Positions 8,440 to 17,414 of a DNA stretch of 36,972 nucleotides are shown here, piece by piece. The position numbers and the translations under genes were made by a program. The notes below the pieces were generated by a model. That model did no database searches, was not told the DNA's origin, and saw nothing but the letters and a program-made list of their open reading frames with translations. The stretch covers positions 1-36,972 of the forward strand of contig NZ_PXXU01000034.1 of the NCBI RefSeq assembly GCF_003011925.2. The letters run 5' to 3'. Every line of letters begins with the position of its first letter. Position 1 is the stretch's first letter. The DNA comes from Nitrosomonas supralitoralis (lineage in GTDB: Bacteria; Pseudomonadota; Gammaproteobacteria; Burkholderiales; Nitrosomonadaceae).

Positions 8440-9405
8440 TCAAATACCGCCGGCTTGATTAGAAGTATTTGACTTAAAGTTGGATGAACAAATTAAAGCC
8501 TCCAGCGCTAATTCCATGACTGGAACCTGTTTACTTACAAGGCGAATTTCCAGAGAATCTGACAGTGCATTAAGAGGAGCGCCGCCCAGATAACTAAAAC
8601 GTATAGAAATCTGGTCGCCCTGGGAAACTGAAAGAGGTGTGGATAGGGGAAGAATGATGTATTGAGTATGCCAATCTATGGTGTTGTACGTAAGCATATT
8701 GATGGCCAATATATTTTTGGTAATGAGCCGTAATGCATTAAGTTGGCCGCTCTCAGTAATGGTGATTTCTCCATCCCATTGACAGGTTTGGTTAAATGGT
8801 TCTGCATATGATAACAATTGAAATACTTCAGGATCTCCAAGACTTTTGCTTCTTTCCTGAATTGAGCAGGGATCCTGAAATAAGATCGTGGGTGCGTAGA
8901 AGCCTTCAAAATAGAAATTTTGTTCGATTGGCTGAATCGCCTGGATACTGGCTTCTGGCACAAAGACGGGCAGTGTGCCACCAAATTTCTCCAGGTAACG
9001 TTTTTTAAATGAATCAATAACTTGCATCTGTTTTTCTCGTAACAAACCCGTGTGCAGCATCTCACAGATAACCACATCAACGGGTTCCGGTGGCAAGTAA
9101 TGAAGCGCATCAGCCTGAATAACTTCAACTTTCTCTCCGTTGGGGTTTTGTGCAAGAAAGCTGCGCGCAGCGCTCACTAGCTCCGGGTTGCGCTCTACAC
9201 AAAATACCTTGTGCGCTTTCTGAGCGGCAAAAAATGATTGCACCCCAGTACCCCCCCCCAGCTCCAGAACTTTAGCGCCAGGTTTGACCACCAAATTAAT
9301 TGCCTCTTTAAAGCCCTTCATTCGTATCTGGTCATTCAACATGTTGTGATGGTAATGCAATGGAATGAATTGGCCGAGTTCCAAACTCTCGAATTTATTT
9401 TGCAT
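8440..9405 (-). CDS. PRMT-like SAM-dependent methyltransferase
   Basis: A 321-residue class I methyltransferase. Motif I is VLELGGGTG (46-54), the acidic motif II is VFCVERNPE (about 67-75), and motif III is VEVIQADALHY (about 93-103). VVICEMLHTGLL (111-122) resembles the first half of the protein arginine methyltransferase double-E loop, with E115 in the key position. The C-terminal half (about 175-300) is beta-rich, like the PRMT barrel, so protein or peptide methylation is a reasonable guess, but no bacterial substrate can be named. Motif I is encoded across a run of nine G on this strand (9251-9259), a possible slippage site. The gene stands alone between two long gaps. Confidence 0.75.
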   Translation of the reverse strand: MQNKFESLELGQFIPLHYHHNMLNDQIRMKGFKEAINLVVKPGAKVLELGGGTGVQSFFAAQKAHKVFCVERNPELVSAARSFLAQNPNGEKVEVIQADALHYLPPEPVDVVICEMLHTGLLREKQMQVIDSFKKRYLEKFGGTLPVFVPEASIQAIQPIEQNFYFEGFYAPTILFQDPCSIQERSKSLGDPEVFQLLSYAEPFNQTCQWDGEITITESGQLNALRLITKNILAINMLTYNTIDWHTQYIILPLSTPLSVSQGDQISIRFSYLGGAPLNALSDSLEIRLVSKQVPVMELALEALICSSNFKSNTSNQAGGI

Positions 9406-9773
9406 ATGGGCTCCTGAATGTTTAGCGCTACCGATTTATAATGGGTTGTTATGAATCTTGAATATAGATAGCAATGATCATGCCAGTCTTTGGGAGGGCA
9501 TATGCTGATCGCGTTGGCGCATTATTACCTGTTTTTTCGAGTGGATAGACGGCAAGACCGGCAAATATTGCCGTGTTAGCGAGTAAAAGTAATTAAGCAT
9601 TTGCCTGCAAGTTCGGAAAGTAAGAAGCAAAAAGCCAGCAATGATTCAGCAGCAAGCCAGAGCTGCTTCGATAACCTATAAGCATTCAGCAAAAATACAG
9701 CGTACTATCTCGAAACTTGATTCTCTTTTCTGCGCTGACATACAGCCATTGATATCACAGGAAAAATATTGTT
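9406..9773. other. Divergent intergenic region, nothing identified
   Basis: 368 bases between the divergent starts of the methyltransferase and the DUF2130 gene. Both promoters should be here. No open frame, RNA or repeat that I can support. Confidence 0.5.
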
Positions 9774-11054
9774 ATGACAGAACCAACGATTACCTGTCCG
9801 AACTGCAAAACGGAAATTAAACTCACCGAATCATTGGCGGCTCCGCTGATCGAATCGACGCGCAAGCAATTTGAGCAGCGATTGGCGCAAAAAGACAGTG
9901 AAATCATCCGGCGTGAGCAAGCGATGCGTGATAAGGAAAAGCAGTTGACCGAAGCTAAACGCAAGCTGGAAGATGAGATAGCCAGCCAAGTGGCGGTGCA
10001 GTTGAAAACGGAACGAGCGCGCGTGATTGAGGAAGAATCCCGCAAAGCGAAACTGGCCAGCTCCGCCGAACTGGAAAGTAAGGCGCGTGAACTAACCGAA
10101 TTACAAGAAGTGCTGAAAGTTCGCGACGAAAAACTAGCGCAAGCGCAACAGGCGCAAGCTGAATTGATCAAGAAACAGCGCGAACTCGACGATGCCAGGC
10201 GTGAGCTGGAACTCACTGTTGCTAAGCGGGTACAGGATGGTCTGGTGGAAGTGCGCACGCTCGCCAGGAAAGAAGCCGAGGACGAGCAAAAACTCAAAGT
10301 AATGGAGAAAGAGCAGACTATTGCTGCGATGCAAAAACAGATTGAAGACCTCAAACGCAGGGCCGAGCAAGGATCGCAGCAATTGCAAGGAGAAGTGCAG
10401 GAACTGGAGTTGGAAAACCTGCTGCGCATGAAATTTCCTTATGATGCAATTGAACCGGTTCCGAAAGGTGAATATGGCGGAGATGTGTTGCATCGCATTG
10501 TCGGAACAGGTGGTCAACCATGCGGTGTGATTTTGTGGGAATTTAAACGTACCAAGAATTGGAGTGATGCCTGGTTGGTGAAGCTGCGTAATGATCAACG
10601 TACCGCGAAGGCAGAAATTGCCGTGATTGTAAGCCAGATATTGCCGAGAGGCGTAGAAATGTTTGAATTGATTGAAGGTGTCTGGGTCACTCACCCGCGT
10701 GCCGCACTGCCGGTAGCGATGATTCTGCGTCAATCTTTGTTGGAAGTTACATTAGCGCGCCAATCATCCGAGGGTCAGCAAACAAAAACCGAAATGGTCT
10801 ATCAATACCTTACTGGTCCGCGCTTTCGCCAGCGTGTGGAAGCGATTGTCGAAGCATTTTCCACCATGCAGGAAGACCTCGATAGGGAACGCAAAGTGAT
10901 TATGAAACAATGGGCCAAACGCGAAGAGCAGATTGAACGCGTGATGACGGCGACAGTGGGTATGTATGGGGATTTGCAAGGAATTGCGGGCAAATCATTA
11001 CAGGAGATCGAGGGCCTGGAGCTAGCTGCGCTAGAAGTCAAAGATTCCGATTGA
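9774..11054 (+). CDS. DUF2130 protein: coiled coil plus restriction-nuclease-like domain
   Basis: A 426-residue cytosolic protein. It begins with a short zinc-ribbon-like knuckle, CPNC (C8, C11). A long charged alpha-helical coiled coil rich in Glu, Lys, Arg and Gln follows (about 30-215). The DUF2130 domain comes next (about 215-345): E-Y-G-G-D with D236, then WEFKRTKNW (E256, K258), together a PD-(D/E)xK-like arrangement. A helical tail (about 345-426) ends the protein. The family is widespread and is usually described as related to restriction endonucleases; its function is not established. The coiled coil explains the long but meaningless open frames on the opposite strand. It starts at ATG 9774 and has no operon partner. 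Confidence 0.85.
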   Translation: MTEPTITCPNCKTEIKLTESLAAPLIESTRKQFEQRLAQKDSEIIRREQAMRDKEKQLTEAKRKLEDEIASQVAVQLKTERARVIEEESRKAKLASSAELESKARELTELQEVLKVRDEKLAQAQQAQAELIKKQRELDDARRELELTVAKRVQDGLVEVRTLARKEAEDEQKLKVMEKEQTIAAMQKQIEDLKRRAEQGSQQLQGEVQELELENLLRMKFPYDAIEPVPKGEYGGDVLHRIVGTGGQPCGVILWEFKRTKNWSDAWLVKLRNDQRTAKAEIAVIVSQILPRGVEMFELIEGVWVTHPRAALPVAMILRQSLLEVTLARQSSEGQQTKTEMVYQYLTGPRFRQRVEAIVEAFSTMQEDLDRERKVIMKQWAKREEQIERVMTATVGMYGDLQGIAGKSLQEIEGLELAALEVKDSD

Positions 11055-11433
11055 CAGGTAAGGCATGCAGAACTCTTCAGATTAATTAGGCCTTGAGCAA
11101 TTATCAAGCCTGGAGAAAAAGCAAAGTTTTTTTCATAATCAGAGGAAGACTTTTAATTTTGTCTGCATAAAGGCAATAATTCGAGTATGTAAAACAGGAG
11201 ATCTCATGATCATGGTTACATTGGTCATCTGGAAGGATTATTACTGGATAACATTGAAAGATATCAAATGATTATGGACAAGCACCCCATAGAGTTTCGA
11301 TTAGGTATATACTAAGTATAGCTGGTGGCTTTAAGAAAATACTATATTTATCTTGAAGTTGAATCCAGTCGCTGGGTAATCTCCAGAAATATTCATACTA
11401 TCAATGTATCGCTATAAAAAAGGAGAAATTATT
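11055..11433. other. Upstream region of smbP
   Basis: 379 bases between the DUF2130 gene and smbP. An AT-rich stretch (about 11320-11400) should contain the smbP promoter. One short frame (about 11201-11314) reads HDHGYIGHLEGLLLDN but has no start codon; I treat it as chance or relic. No terminator was recognised after the DUF2130 gene. Confidence 0.4.
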
Positions 11434-11778
11434 ATGAGAACTCTATCAACAGTAATCGTAGCAGGAACATTTGCACTTTTTATTGGTACCCAGGCTTGGG
11501 CATCAGATGCGGGACATACTTCAGATGCGATGGAGCATGCTGGAGAATCGAAAGCGCATGGTGAAATGGGTCACGCCAAAGAGGCACTTTCGCATGCCAA
11601 GGAAAGCCTTGCACATGCTAAAGAGGCAAGAGATGATCACGCAGCATCCCATAAACATATGGATGAAGCTATTAAACACTTGGACGAGGCAATCAAACAT
11701 GCTGAAATGGGTCATGGTCAGGAGTCTGCCAAGCATACTCAGGAAGCAATAAAACATATGCGCGAATCAGGTCATTGA
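11434..11778 (+). CDS. smbP: SmbP-like small periplasmic metal-binding protein
   Basis: I chose ATG 11434 because AGGAG (11421-11425) sits 8 bases ahead and the signal peptide begins here (MRTLSTVIVAGTFALF, cleavage after AWA, about residue 23). An in-frame ATG at 11404 lacks both. The mature protein of about 91 residues is a run of short amphipathic helical repeats with a His every 7 residues or so (AKEALSH, AKESLAH, MDEAIKH, LDEAIKH). I count 15 histidines and no cysteine. This matches SmbP, the small copper-binding periplasmic protein described from Nitrosomonas europaea, in composition and repeat plan. Likely role: buffering periplasmic copper or other divalent metals in a copper-dependent ammonia oxidiser. 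Single gene, convergent with hemH. Confidence 0.85.
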   Translation: MRTLSTVIVAGTFALFIGTQAWASDAGHTSDAMEHAGESKAHGEMGHAKEALSHAKESLAHAKEARDDHAASHKHMDEAIKHLDEAIKHAEMGHGQESAKHTQEAIKHMRESGH

Positions 11779-11800
11779 TGAGCCAGTACAGCTAAGCCAT

Positions 11801-11824
11801 TTCCCCTCAATTCCTTGAGGGGAA
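11801..11824. terminator. Hairpin between convergent smbP and hemH
   Basis: TTCCCCTCAA (11801-11810) and TTGAGGGGAA (11815-11824) form a perfect 10-bp stem with a TTCC loop, 22 bases after the smbP stop and 21 bases beyond the hemH stop. No T tract follows on either strand, so it may act as a bidirectional transcript end or an RNA stability element. Confidence 0.55.
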
Positions 11825-11845
11825 CGTCGGAGGGAATAACAAAGA

Positions 11846-12931
11846 CTAGCTTTTCGCTCCCATTTCCAAAGCCAGTTTTCTGGATAACTGAGCTGTTTCT
11901 TCGGAAACTTCATTATCCAACCATCCTTGCAGGTGAGTGCAGGTAATATCCGCCAATGCTTGAATCCAATCGTTTCGCTCATTCAGGCAAGGGATATAAT
12001 GAAATTCCTTGCCACCCGCTTGAATAAATGTGTTTTTCGCTTCAATCGCAATTTCTTCCAGTGTTTCCAGACAGTCGGAAACAAATCCGGGACATATCAC
12101 ATCAACACGTTGAATTTGTGCCTTCCCCAATTGTTCCAGGATGGCAGCGGTGTATGGTGTCAGCCATTTTGCCTTGCCAAACCGAGATTGAAAGCAAACA
12201 GCATATTGGCTTGCGTCTAAAGCCAATGCCTCAGCCAACAGCCGTCCGGTTTTCTGACACGCACAATGATAAGGATCACCTTTATCCAGACTTGATCGCG
12301 GCGTGCCGTGGAAACTGATAATTAATTTATCTGGACGTCCATTTGCGCTCCAGTAATCGCGCACATTGTGCGCCAGTGCCGCGATATAAGCCGGATCATC
12401 GTGGTATTGTTTGACGGTACGAATAGCTGGTTGATTACGCATCCGCTTTAACACCGCGAAGACATTATCCATCGCCGCTGCGGTACTGCTGGCGGCATAC
12501 TGTGGAAACAGCGGAAGGATCAGAATGCGTTCGCAACCCTTGTCTTGCATGTTGTTCAGAATGGTGGCCACCGAGGGTGTGCCGATATTCATCGCATATT
12601 CGACCATGGGCGGATTCTTAAACCGAGTTTGTAACACTTCACGCAATAGTTTTGTTTGCCGCTCGGTGTGAACTTTAAGCGGTGAGCCTTCCGGCATCCA
12701 GATTTTCGCGTATTTTTCTGCAGATACTTTAGGTCTGAAAGGCAGGATGAAACCATGCAGAATTGGTACCCAAATCAGTCGAGGCACTTCAATGACACGA
12801 GGATTGCTGAGAAATTCCTTTAGGTAGGGGCGTAGCGCCTGAGCCGTTGGCGCGACAGGTGTTCCTAAATTAACTAACAATACGCCAGTTCGATTCCGCG
12901 AGCCATGTTGATAGTGAAATTTTGAAGTCAT
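11846..12931 (-). CDS. hemH: Ferrochelatase
   Basis: A 361-residue enzyme that inserts Fe2+ into protoporphyrin IX, the last step of haem b synthesis. Family motifs: LLVNLGTP (18-25), MPEGSPL (79-85), [12 protein letters not shown] (139-150), SFHGTPRS (206-213) with the metal-binding H208, and [14 protein letters not shown] (280-293) with conserved E289. Length is normal and no membrane anchor is seen. Haem demand is high in ammonia oxidisers, which depend on multihaem cytochromes. It lies about 130 bases downstream of hrcA on the same strand and could be co-transcribed with it. Confidence 0.97.
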   Translation of the reverse strand: MTSKFHYQHGSRNRTGVLLVNLGTPVAPTAQALRPYLKEFLSNPRVIEVPRLIWVPILHGFILPFRPKVSAEKYAKIWMPEGSPLKVHTERQTKLLREVLQTRFKNPPMVEYAMNIGTPSVATILNNMQDKGCERILILPLFPQYAASSTAAAMDNVFAVLKRMRNQPAIRTVKQYHDDPAYIAALAHNVRDYWSANGRPDKLIISFHGTPRSSLDKGDPYHCACQKTGRLLAEALALDASQYAVCFQSRFGKAKWLTPYTAAILEQLGKAQIQRVDVICPGFVSDCLETLEEIAIEAKNTFIQAGGKEFHYIPCLNERNDWIQALADITCTHLQGWLDNEVSEETAQLSRKLALEMGAKS

Positions 12932-13065
12932 AAGTATTAAAGTTTACCTTCATAAGAGAAAATAAATTAATGGTTTTGGCTGGACTTACCAATTATGAGA
13001 AAGAATTAATCTTATTGCGAATGTGCTGGTTATTAATACCAGTAATGGATTCGCTTCATAATGAT

Positions 13066-14085
13066 TCAATGCTGCGACAGACTGTTGGAAAGCATTTTGG
13101 CAGTAATGTCGACAATCGGGATAATCCGTTCATAAGCCATACGTCTGGGGCCGATCACGCCGACTGTGCCTACAATTTCTCCTTCCATTTCATAGGGTGC
13201 GGTCACCACGCTGAATTCTTGCAGTGATGCCACATCGGATTCGCCGCCAATAAAGATTTTTACGCCATGTGCTTGTCGACTTAATTCGAGTAATTGCAGT
13301 AGCTTGGTTTTGCGTTCAAATAATTCGAATAAATTTTTCAAGCTATTAAGATTATCCGAGATATCATTAATCTGCAGCAGATTATGCTCACCAGTCAGCA
13401 CCACAGTCTCGCTGCTTTCGTTAACGGCATTGCCACCAGCTTCAATTGCTGCGCTCATGAGACTAATCATTTCACTGCGCAATTGTTTTAGTTCGTCTCC
13501 AAGACGGCTGCGAATCTGATCCAATGTACAGCCTGCATAATGTTTATTGATAAAATTGCCGGCTTCGATCAGATCAGACTGACTATAAGGAGTATTGGTA
13601 AAAAGGATGCGGTTTTGCACATCACCTTCAGGTGTTACGATAATCAGTAAAATACGCTTCTCGGATAGCGCCATAAACTCCACATAGCGGAATACTGCGC
13701 CTTTACGTTTAGGCGTGATCACGACACCGGCAAAGCGGGTTAATTCCGACAATAGCTGTGAAGCGGCATTGATCAGACGCGAAGGATTATCGGGGTGCAG
13801 CTGATTTTCCAGATGAATCAATTCCATTTTATCCAGTGTTTTCACAACCAACAGCGTGTCCACAAAAAGGCGGTATCCCTTTGGAGTTGGAATTCTTCCC
13901 GCTGAAGTATGAGGGCTGGCAACGAGCCCCATTTCTTCCAGATCCGCCATCACATTACGAATAGTTGCTGGACTGAGATCAAGACCGGAAAACTTTGACA
14001 GTGCACGTGAACCTACCGGTTGACCTTCGTGGATGTATCGCTCCACCAGTGTTTTCAATAATATCTGTGCACGTTCATTTAACAT
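13066..14085 (-). CDS. hrcA: Heat-inducible transcription repressor HrcA
   Basis: A 339-residue repressor that binds CIRCE operators and controls chaperone genes such as groESL. It has an N-terminal winged helix (about 1-75) with [17 protein letters not shown] and [18 protein letters not shown], a central GAF-like region, and the typical C-terminal [18 protein letters not shown] (about 310-327). Start [13 protein letters not shown] matches the family. No CIRCE inverted repeat is visible in the 293-base gap to nadK, and no chaperone gene is nearby, so its targets lie elsewhere. Confidence 0.97.
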   Translation of the reverse strand: MLNERAQILLKTLVERYIHEGQPVGSRALSKFSGLDLSPATIRNVMADLEEMGLVASPHTSAGRIPTPKGYRLFVDTLLVVKTLDKMELIHLENQLHPDNPSRLINAASQLLSELTRFAGVVITPKRKGAVFRYVEFMALSEKRILLIIVTPEGDVQNRILFTNTPYSQSDLIEAGNFINKHYAGCTLDQIRSRLGDELKQLRSEMISLMSAAIEAGGNAVNESSETVVLTGEHNLLQINDISDNLNSLKNLFELFERKTKLLQLLELSRQAHGVKIFIGGESDVASLQEFSVVTAPYEMEGEIVGTVGVIGPRRMAYERIIPIVDITAKMLSNSLSQH

Positions 14086-14378
14086 GGCGTAATTCTACAC
14101 GATTCAACGCGATTCATAGTTTGGTTGTAAGAGTAATTTGTTGAGCCTCATCTATGCTAAACTCCTTTGATCATGGTATTTCCCTAATGGGTTTGAATTT
14201 GCGTTGCATAGCAGCATAGATATCTTTCCAAGAATTGGTATTGTGGATTAACTATGTTCAACTTGGCTATTTTCAACTTTGCTTCAATTGCCATGATACT
14301 AACTCACTATATTTTAAAGATAACCCTTGGTATTTATATTTTCTGCATTACAATTCAAGTAGGCCGATTTCTTAAGTC

Positions 14379-15251
14379 ATGAATTCACCATTTTCAACCA
14401 TTGCACTAATTGGTAAGCATAAAAACCCTGAAATTGCGGTACCACTGCTTAATTTGGCTGAATATTTAACGGCGAAAAATTATATCGTTCTGTTGGATCA
14501 TCTCACAGCCTCGCAGATTGATAGTCATAAATATCCAGTGCTTACCTTAGAAGATATCGGTGCTCAAGCCGACTTGGCGGTAGTCATGGGGGGCGATGGC
14601 ACCATGCTTAATATCGCAAGAATGCTGGTTCCCTACGATGTGCCTTTAATCGGGATCAATCAAGGAAGACTTGGCTTTCTCACCGATTTATCGGTAGACA
14701 CAATGTTTGAATCTCTCGATGAAATACTTGCGGAGAAGTACATTACCGAGCGACGCATGCTGCTATATGCGGAAATTATTCGTGATGGTGTCAGTGTTTT
14801 CGGCAGTTTGGCTTTCAACGATGTGGTGCTCTATCGTGGCATGAGCAGTGGCATGATTGAATTTGAAGTAAGGGTTAACAATGAGTATGTGAATACATTG
14901 CGATCAGATGGATTGGTTGTAGCTACACCAACTGGATCTACCGCCTACGCTCTGTCATCTGGCGGACCGATTTTGCATCCCAGCCTGGATCTAATAGCGC
15001 TGGTGCCGGTCTGTCCACATACACTCAGCAATCGTCCGATTGTGATCGGACCTGAATCCGTGGTTGAAATCAAGATGCAAAGTTGCGCGAATGTGCGCAT
15101 CAATTGTGACAGCCATTCCTGCTTTGATTTGGAACTGACGGATAACATCATCGTACGGCGCTTTCCCAAAACAGTGCGGTTGTTACATTCGGTTAATCAC
15201 AGTTATTACCGCATGCTCAGGGAAAAGCTGGGTTGGAGTGAATTTCCCTGA
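14379..15251 (+). CDS. nadK: NAD kinase
   Basis: A 290-residue ATP-NAD kinase that makes NADP. Motifs: VVMGGDGTMLNIAR (about 68-81) holding the GGDG signature, IGINQGRLGFLTDL (about 92-105), and RSDGLVVATPTGSTAYALSSGGPI (around residue 190) with the second conserved glycine-rich segment. Divergent from hrcA and followed 22 bases later by recN; hrcA, nadK and recN are commonly neighbours in proteobacteria. Translation probably starts at the ATG in TTAAGTCATGAATTC, although its ribosome site is weak. Confidence 0.97.
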   Translation: MNSPFSTIALIGKHKNPEIAVPLLNLAEYLTAKNYIVLLDHLTASQIDSHKYPVLTLEDIGAQADLAVVMGGDGTMLNIARMLVPYDVPLIGINQGRLGFLTDLSVDTMFESLDEILAEKYITERRMLLYAEIIRDGVSVFGSLAFNDVVLYRGMSSGMIEFEVRVNNEYVNTLRSDGLVVATPTGSTAYALSSGGPILHPSLDLIALVPVCPHTLSNRPIVIGPESVVEIKMQSCANVRINCDSHSCFDLELTDNIIVRRFPKTVRLLHSVNHSYYRMLREKLGWSEFP

Positions 15252-15273
15252 TGTCTGTATTGAATGCGCTTCC

Positions 15274-16953
15274 ATGTTAAGGCACCTAAGTATTAAAGAT
15301 TTTGTCATCGTTGATCGAATTGAGCTTGATGTTCTGCCCGGTTTTACAGTTCTGACCGGAGAAACCGGTGCGGGAAAATCAATTTTGATTGACGCGTTGG
15401 CTCTGGCTTTGGGAGAGCGCGGTGATGCCAGTCAGATAAGATTAGGATGTGAGCGAGCTGAAATCAATGTGATATTTGATGCCAGTCATTTGTCAGAGTT
15501 ATTGCATTGGTTGAATGACAATGACTTGCAAGGTGATTCCGATAGTTGTCTGATGCGCCGCATTATTGATACCAATGGTCGTTCGCGTAGCTATATCAAC
15601 GGACATGCGGTTACACTTCAGCAATTACGTGCTGCGGGAGAGTATCTGGTGGCTATTCACAGTCAGCATGCGCATCAATCCTTGCTGCAAAAGGACGTGC
15701 AACGAGAATTGCTTGATGCTTTTGCAGACAGCAGCGAGTTGGCACGAACGGTCAGGAGAGCCTATCAACATTGGCAAGATTGTTATCAGAATAGAATAGC
15801 CATGCAACAACGTGCAGCGGAATCACATGGCAGGCGCGAACAACTCGAGTGGCAATTACAAGAATTAGCGACGTTAAATTTTACGCTGGAAGAATGGCAA
15901 ACGATACAAACGGATCATACCCGCTTATCGCACGTAGCTACTTTGCTGGGAGCGGCGGGAACGAGCATTGATACCTTATCTGAAAGTGAATTTGCTGTTC
16001 TGACTCAAATAAATGCGGTAAAAAGCCAACTGCAGGATTTATTGGAGTTTGATCAGCAGCTCAGACCCATTACCGATTTACTCGACTCCGCGGAAATTCA
16101 GTTGCAGGAGGGTATTTACGAGCTGAAACACTATCGCCAGAGTCTGGATCTAGACCCTCAGTTGCTGCAGGAGATTGAACTGCGAATGTCAGAAATTCAT
16201 GCGACGGCGCGAAAGTTTCGTGTAACGCCGGAAGAGTTGCCGCAATTGCTCGAGACAATCATTCATCAACTGGAATCCATGGGTTCGGATTCAGATATCA
16301 GTCAATTGCAAACACTGGAGGCTGCAGCGTTGACTGATTATCTCCAGCAAGCAAAGACATTAAGCCGGGCGCGGAAAAAAGCCAGTAAGGATTTATCACT
16401 GCAGGTGAGTGCGGCGATGCAAACGATGGCGATGATTGGAGGTGAGTTTTCAGTGACATTGATACCGTTGGAAACAGGCAATGCCAGTGGTTTGGAGCAG
16501 ATTGAATTTCAGGTGTCAGCGCACCAGGGCCTGCCGCTGCGGCCTTTGGTCAAAGTAGCTTCGGGTGGTGAGCTATCACGCATCAGTTTGGCGATTCAAG
16601 TGATTACCAGTAAAGTGGACGCTGTACCCACGCTCATTTTTGATGAGGTTGATGTCGGGATAGGCGGACAAGTCGCAGAGATTGTTGGTCACTTATTGAA
16701 GAGGCTTGGAAAAGATCGACAAGTCCTGTGTATTACTCATTTGCCTCAGGTTGCTGCGACCGGTGATCAACACTGGCGGGTGGTAAAGTCTGCCGGTAAA
16801 AAAGCGGAAAATGCACAAGTCGTGAGTAAAATTATGCTGCTAGATTCGCAGGAACGCATTGAAGAAATTGCCCGTATGCTGGGTGGTGTCAACATCACGG
16901 AAACCACACGACAGCATGCCGCAGAAATGTTGCAAAGTATCGTTGATGATTAG
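15274..16953 (+). CDS. recN: DNA repair ATPase RecN
   Basis: I place the start at ATG 15274 (MLRHLSIKDFVIVDRIELD), which matches RecN N-termini. An earlier in-frame ATG at 15238 would overlap the end of nadK and add 12 unlikely residues. The 559-residue protein is close to E. coli RecN (553). Walker A is GETGAGKS (29-36). The long central part is coiled coil. The C-terminal half has the signature VASGGELSRISLA and Walker B TLIFDEVDVGIGG, then CITHLPQVAA. This SMC-like ATPase helps double-strand break repair. Likely operon with nadK. Confidence 0.96.
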   Translation: MLRHLSIKDFVIVDRIELDVLPGFTVLTGETGAGKSILIDALALALGERGDASQIRLGCERAEINVIFDASHLSELLHWLNDNDLQGDSDSCLMRRIIDTNGRSRSYINGHAVTLQQLRAAGEYLVAIHSQHAHQSLLQKDVQRELLDAFADSSELARTVRRAYQHWQDCYQNRIAMQQRAAESHGRREQLEWQLQELATLNFTLEEWQTIQTDHTRLSHVATLLGAAGTSIDTLSESEFAVLTQINAVKSQLQDLLEFDQQLRPITDLLDSAEIQLQEGIYELKHYRQSLDLDPQLLQEIELRMSEIHATARKFRVTPEELPQLLETIIHQLESMGSDSDISQLQTLEAAALTDYLQQAKTLSRARKKASKDLSLQVSAAMQTMAMIGGEFSVTLIPLETGNASGLEQIEFQVSAHQGLPLRPLVKVASGGELSRISLAIQVITSKVDAVPTLIFDEVDVGIGGQVAEIVGHLLKRLGKDRQVLCITHLPQVAATGDQHWRVVKSAGKKAENAQVVSKIMLLDSQERIEEIARMLGGVNITETTRQHAAEMLQSIVDD

Positions 16954-17091
16954 CTATTTTACTTTTCAACAAACACCAGTAGCAATGCCAAGGACACTTA
17001 GTTGAAGTTTTTGAATTGCTCGAATGAAGCATGCATAGGATATTCTTTTCAAGAAATGAAACTGATCAGATAAAGTGCAGAAAGACGTAAC

Positions 17092-17337
17092 TTAGTGACG
17101 ATTTAATGCCGCTTCGAGTATCAGCAAAGCAATACCCTGCTGTATGGCAATTTGTTTTGGATCTTTTTCTTTTAGCACGCCTTTCTGGATCTGTTCTTTG
17201 GTTATGTCGTAGTAAATTTTCTTTCCGTTTCTCGAGAGTAGTACCTTGTGCCGAACTCCGCAATCAGTTAGCAATTTCAAGGCATGGTTGCGACTTATGC
17301 CGCCAAGTGCTTCCGATATTTCTTTTAAACTAAGCAT
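17092..17337 (-). CDS. Small putative helix-turn-helix protein
   Basis: An 81-residue protein opening MLSLKEISEALGGISRNHAL, which reads as a helix-turn-helix (about 3-25), followed by a short wing-like section (HKVLLSRNGKKIYYDIT, about 30-46) and two helices ending in ALLILEAALNRH. The start has AAGGAAAA on the minus strand just ahead. I do not recognise a named family; a small DNA-binding regulator is inferred only from this pattern. It sits 77 bases downstream of the start-proximal end of nothing in particular: the fused MFS gene ends at 17415 on the same strand, so the two could be co-transcribed. Confidence 0.6.
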   Translation of the reverse strand: MLSLKEISEALGGISRNHALKLLTDCGVRHKVLLSRNGKKIYYDITKEQIQKGVLKEKDPKQIAIQQGIALLILEAALNRH

Positions 17338-17414
17338 TTGTTATTTTCCTTTTTTCATAGGTTGATTTTGTTATCTAGTGCATGTGAAGTTCTCACTGAT
17401 AGAATTAAATGCGC

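Noticed and set aside
8676..9155. 159-codon frame overlapping the methyltransferase on the same strand
   Set aside because: It lies wholly inside the well-supported methyltransferase gene in another frame and shows no domain.
9755..10733. Two long open frames (224 and 199 codons) on the minus strand
   Set aside because: They lie opposite the coiled coil of the DUF2130 gene; their Ser/Cys/Arg-rich or mixed make-up is the mirror of its Glu/Lys/Gln-rich codons, and neither resembles a protein.
11201..11314. Frame reading HDHGYIGHLEGLLLDNIERYQ upstream of smbP
   Set aside because: No start codon, short, no family match; could be a relic, but this cannot be supported.
14086..14378. CIRCE operator ahead of hrcA
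   Set aside because: No TTAGCACTC / GAGTGCTAA pair was found in the gap.
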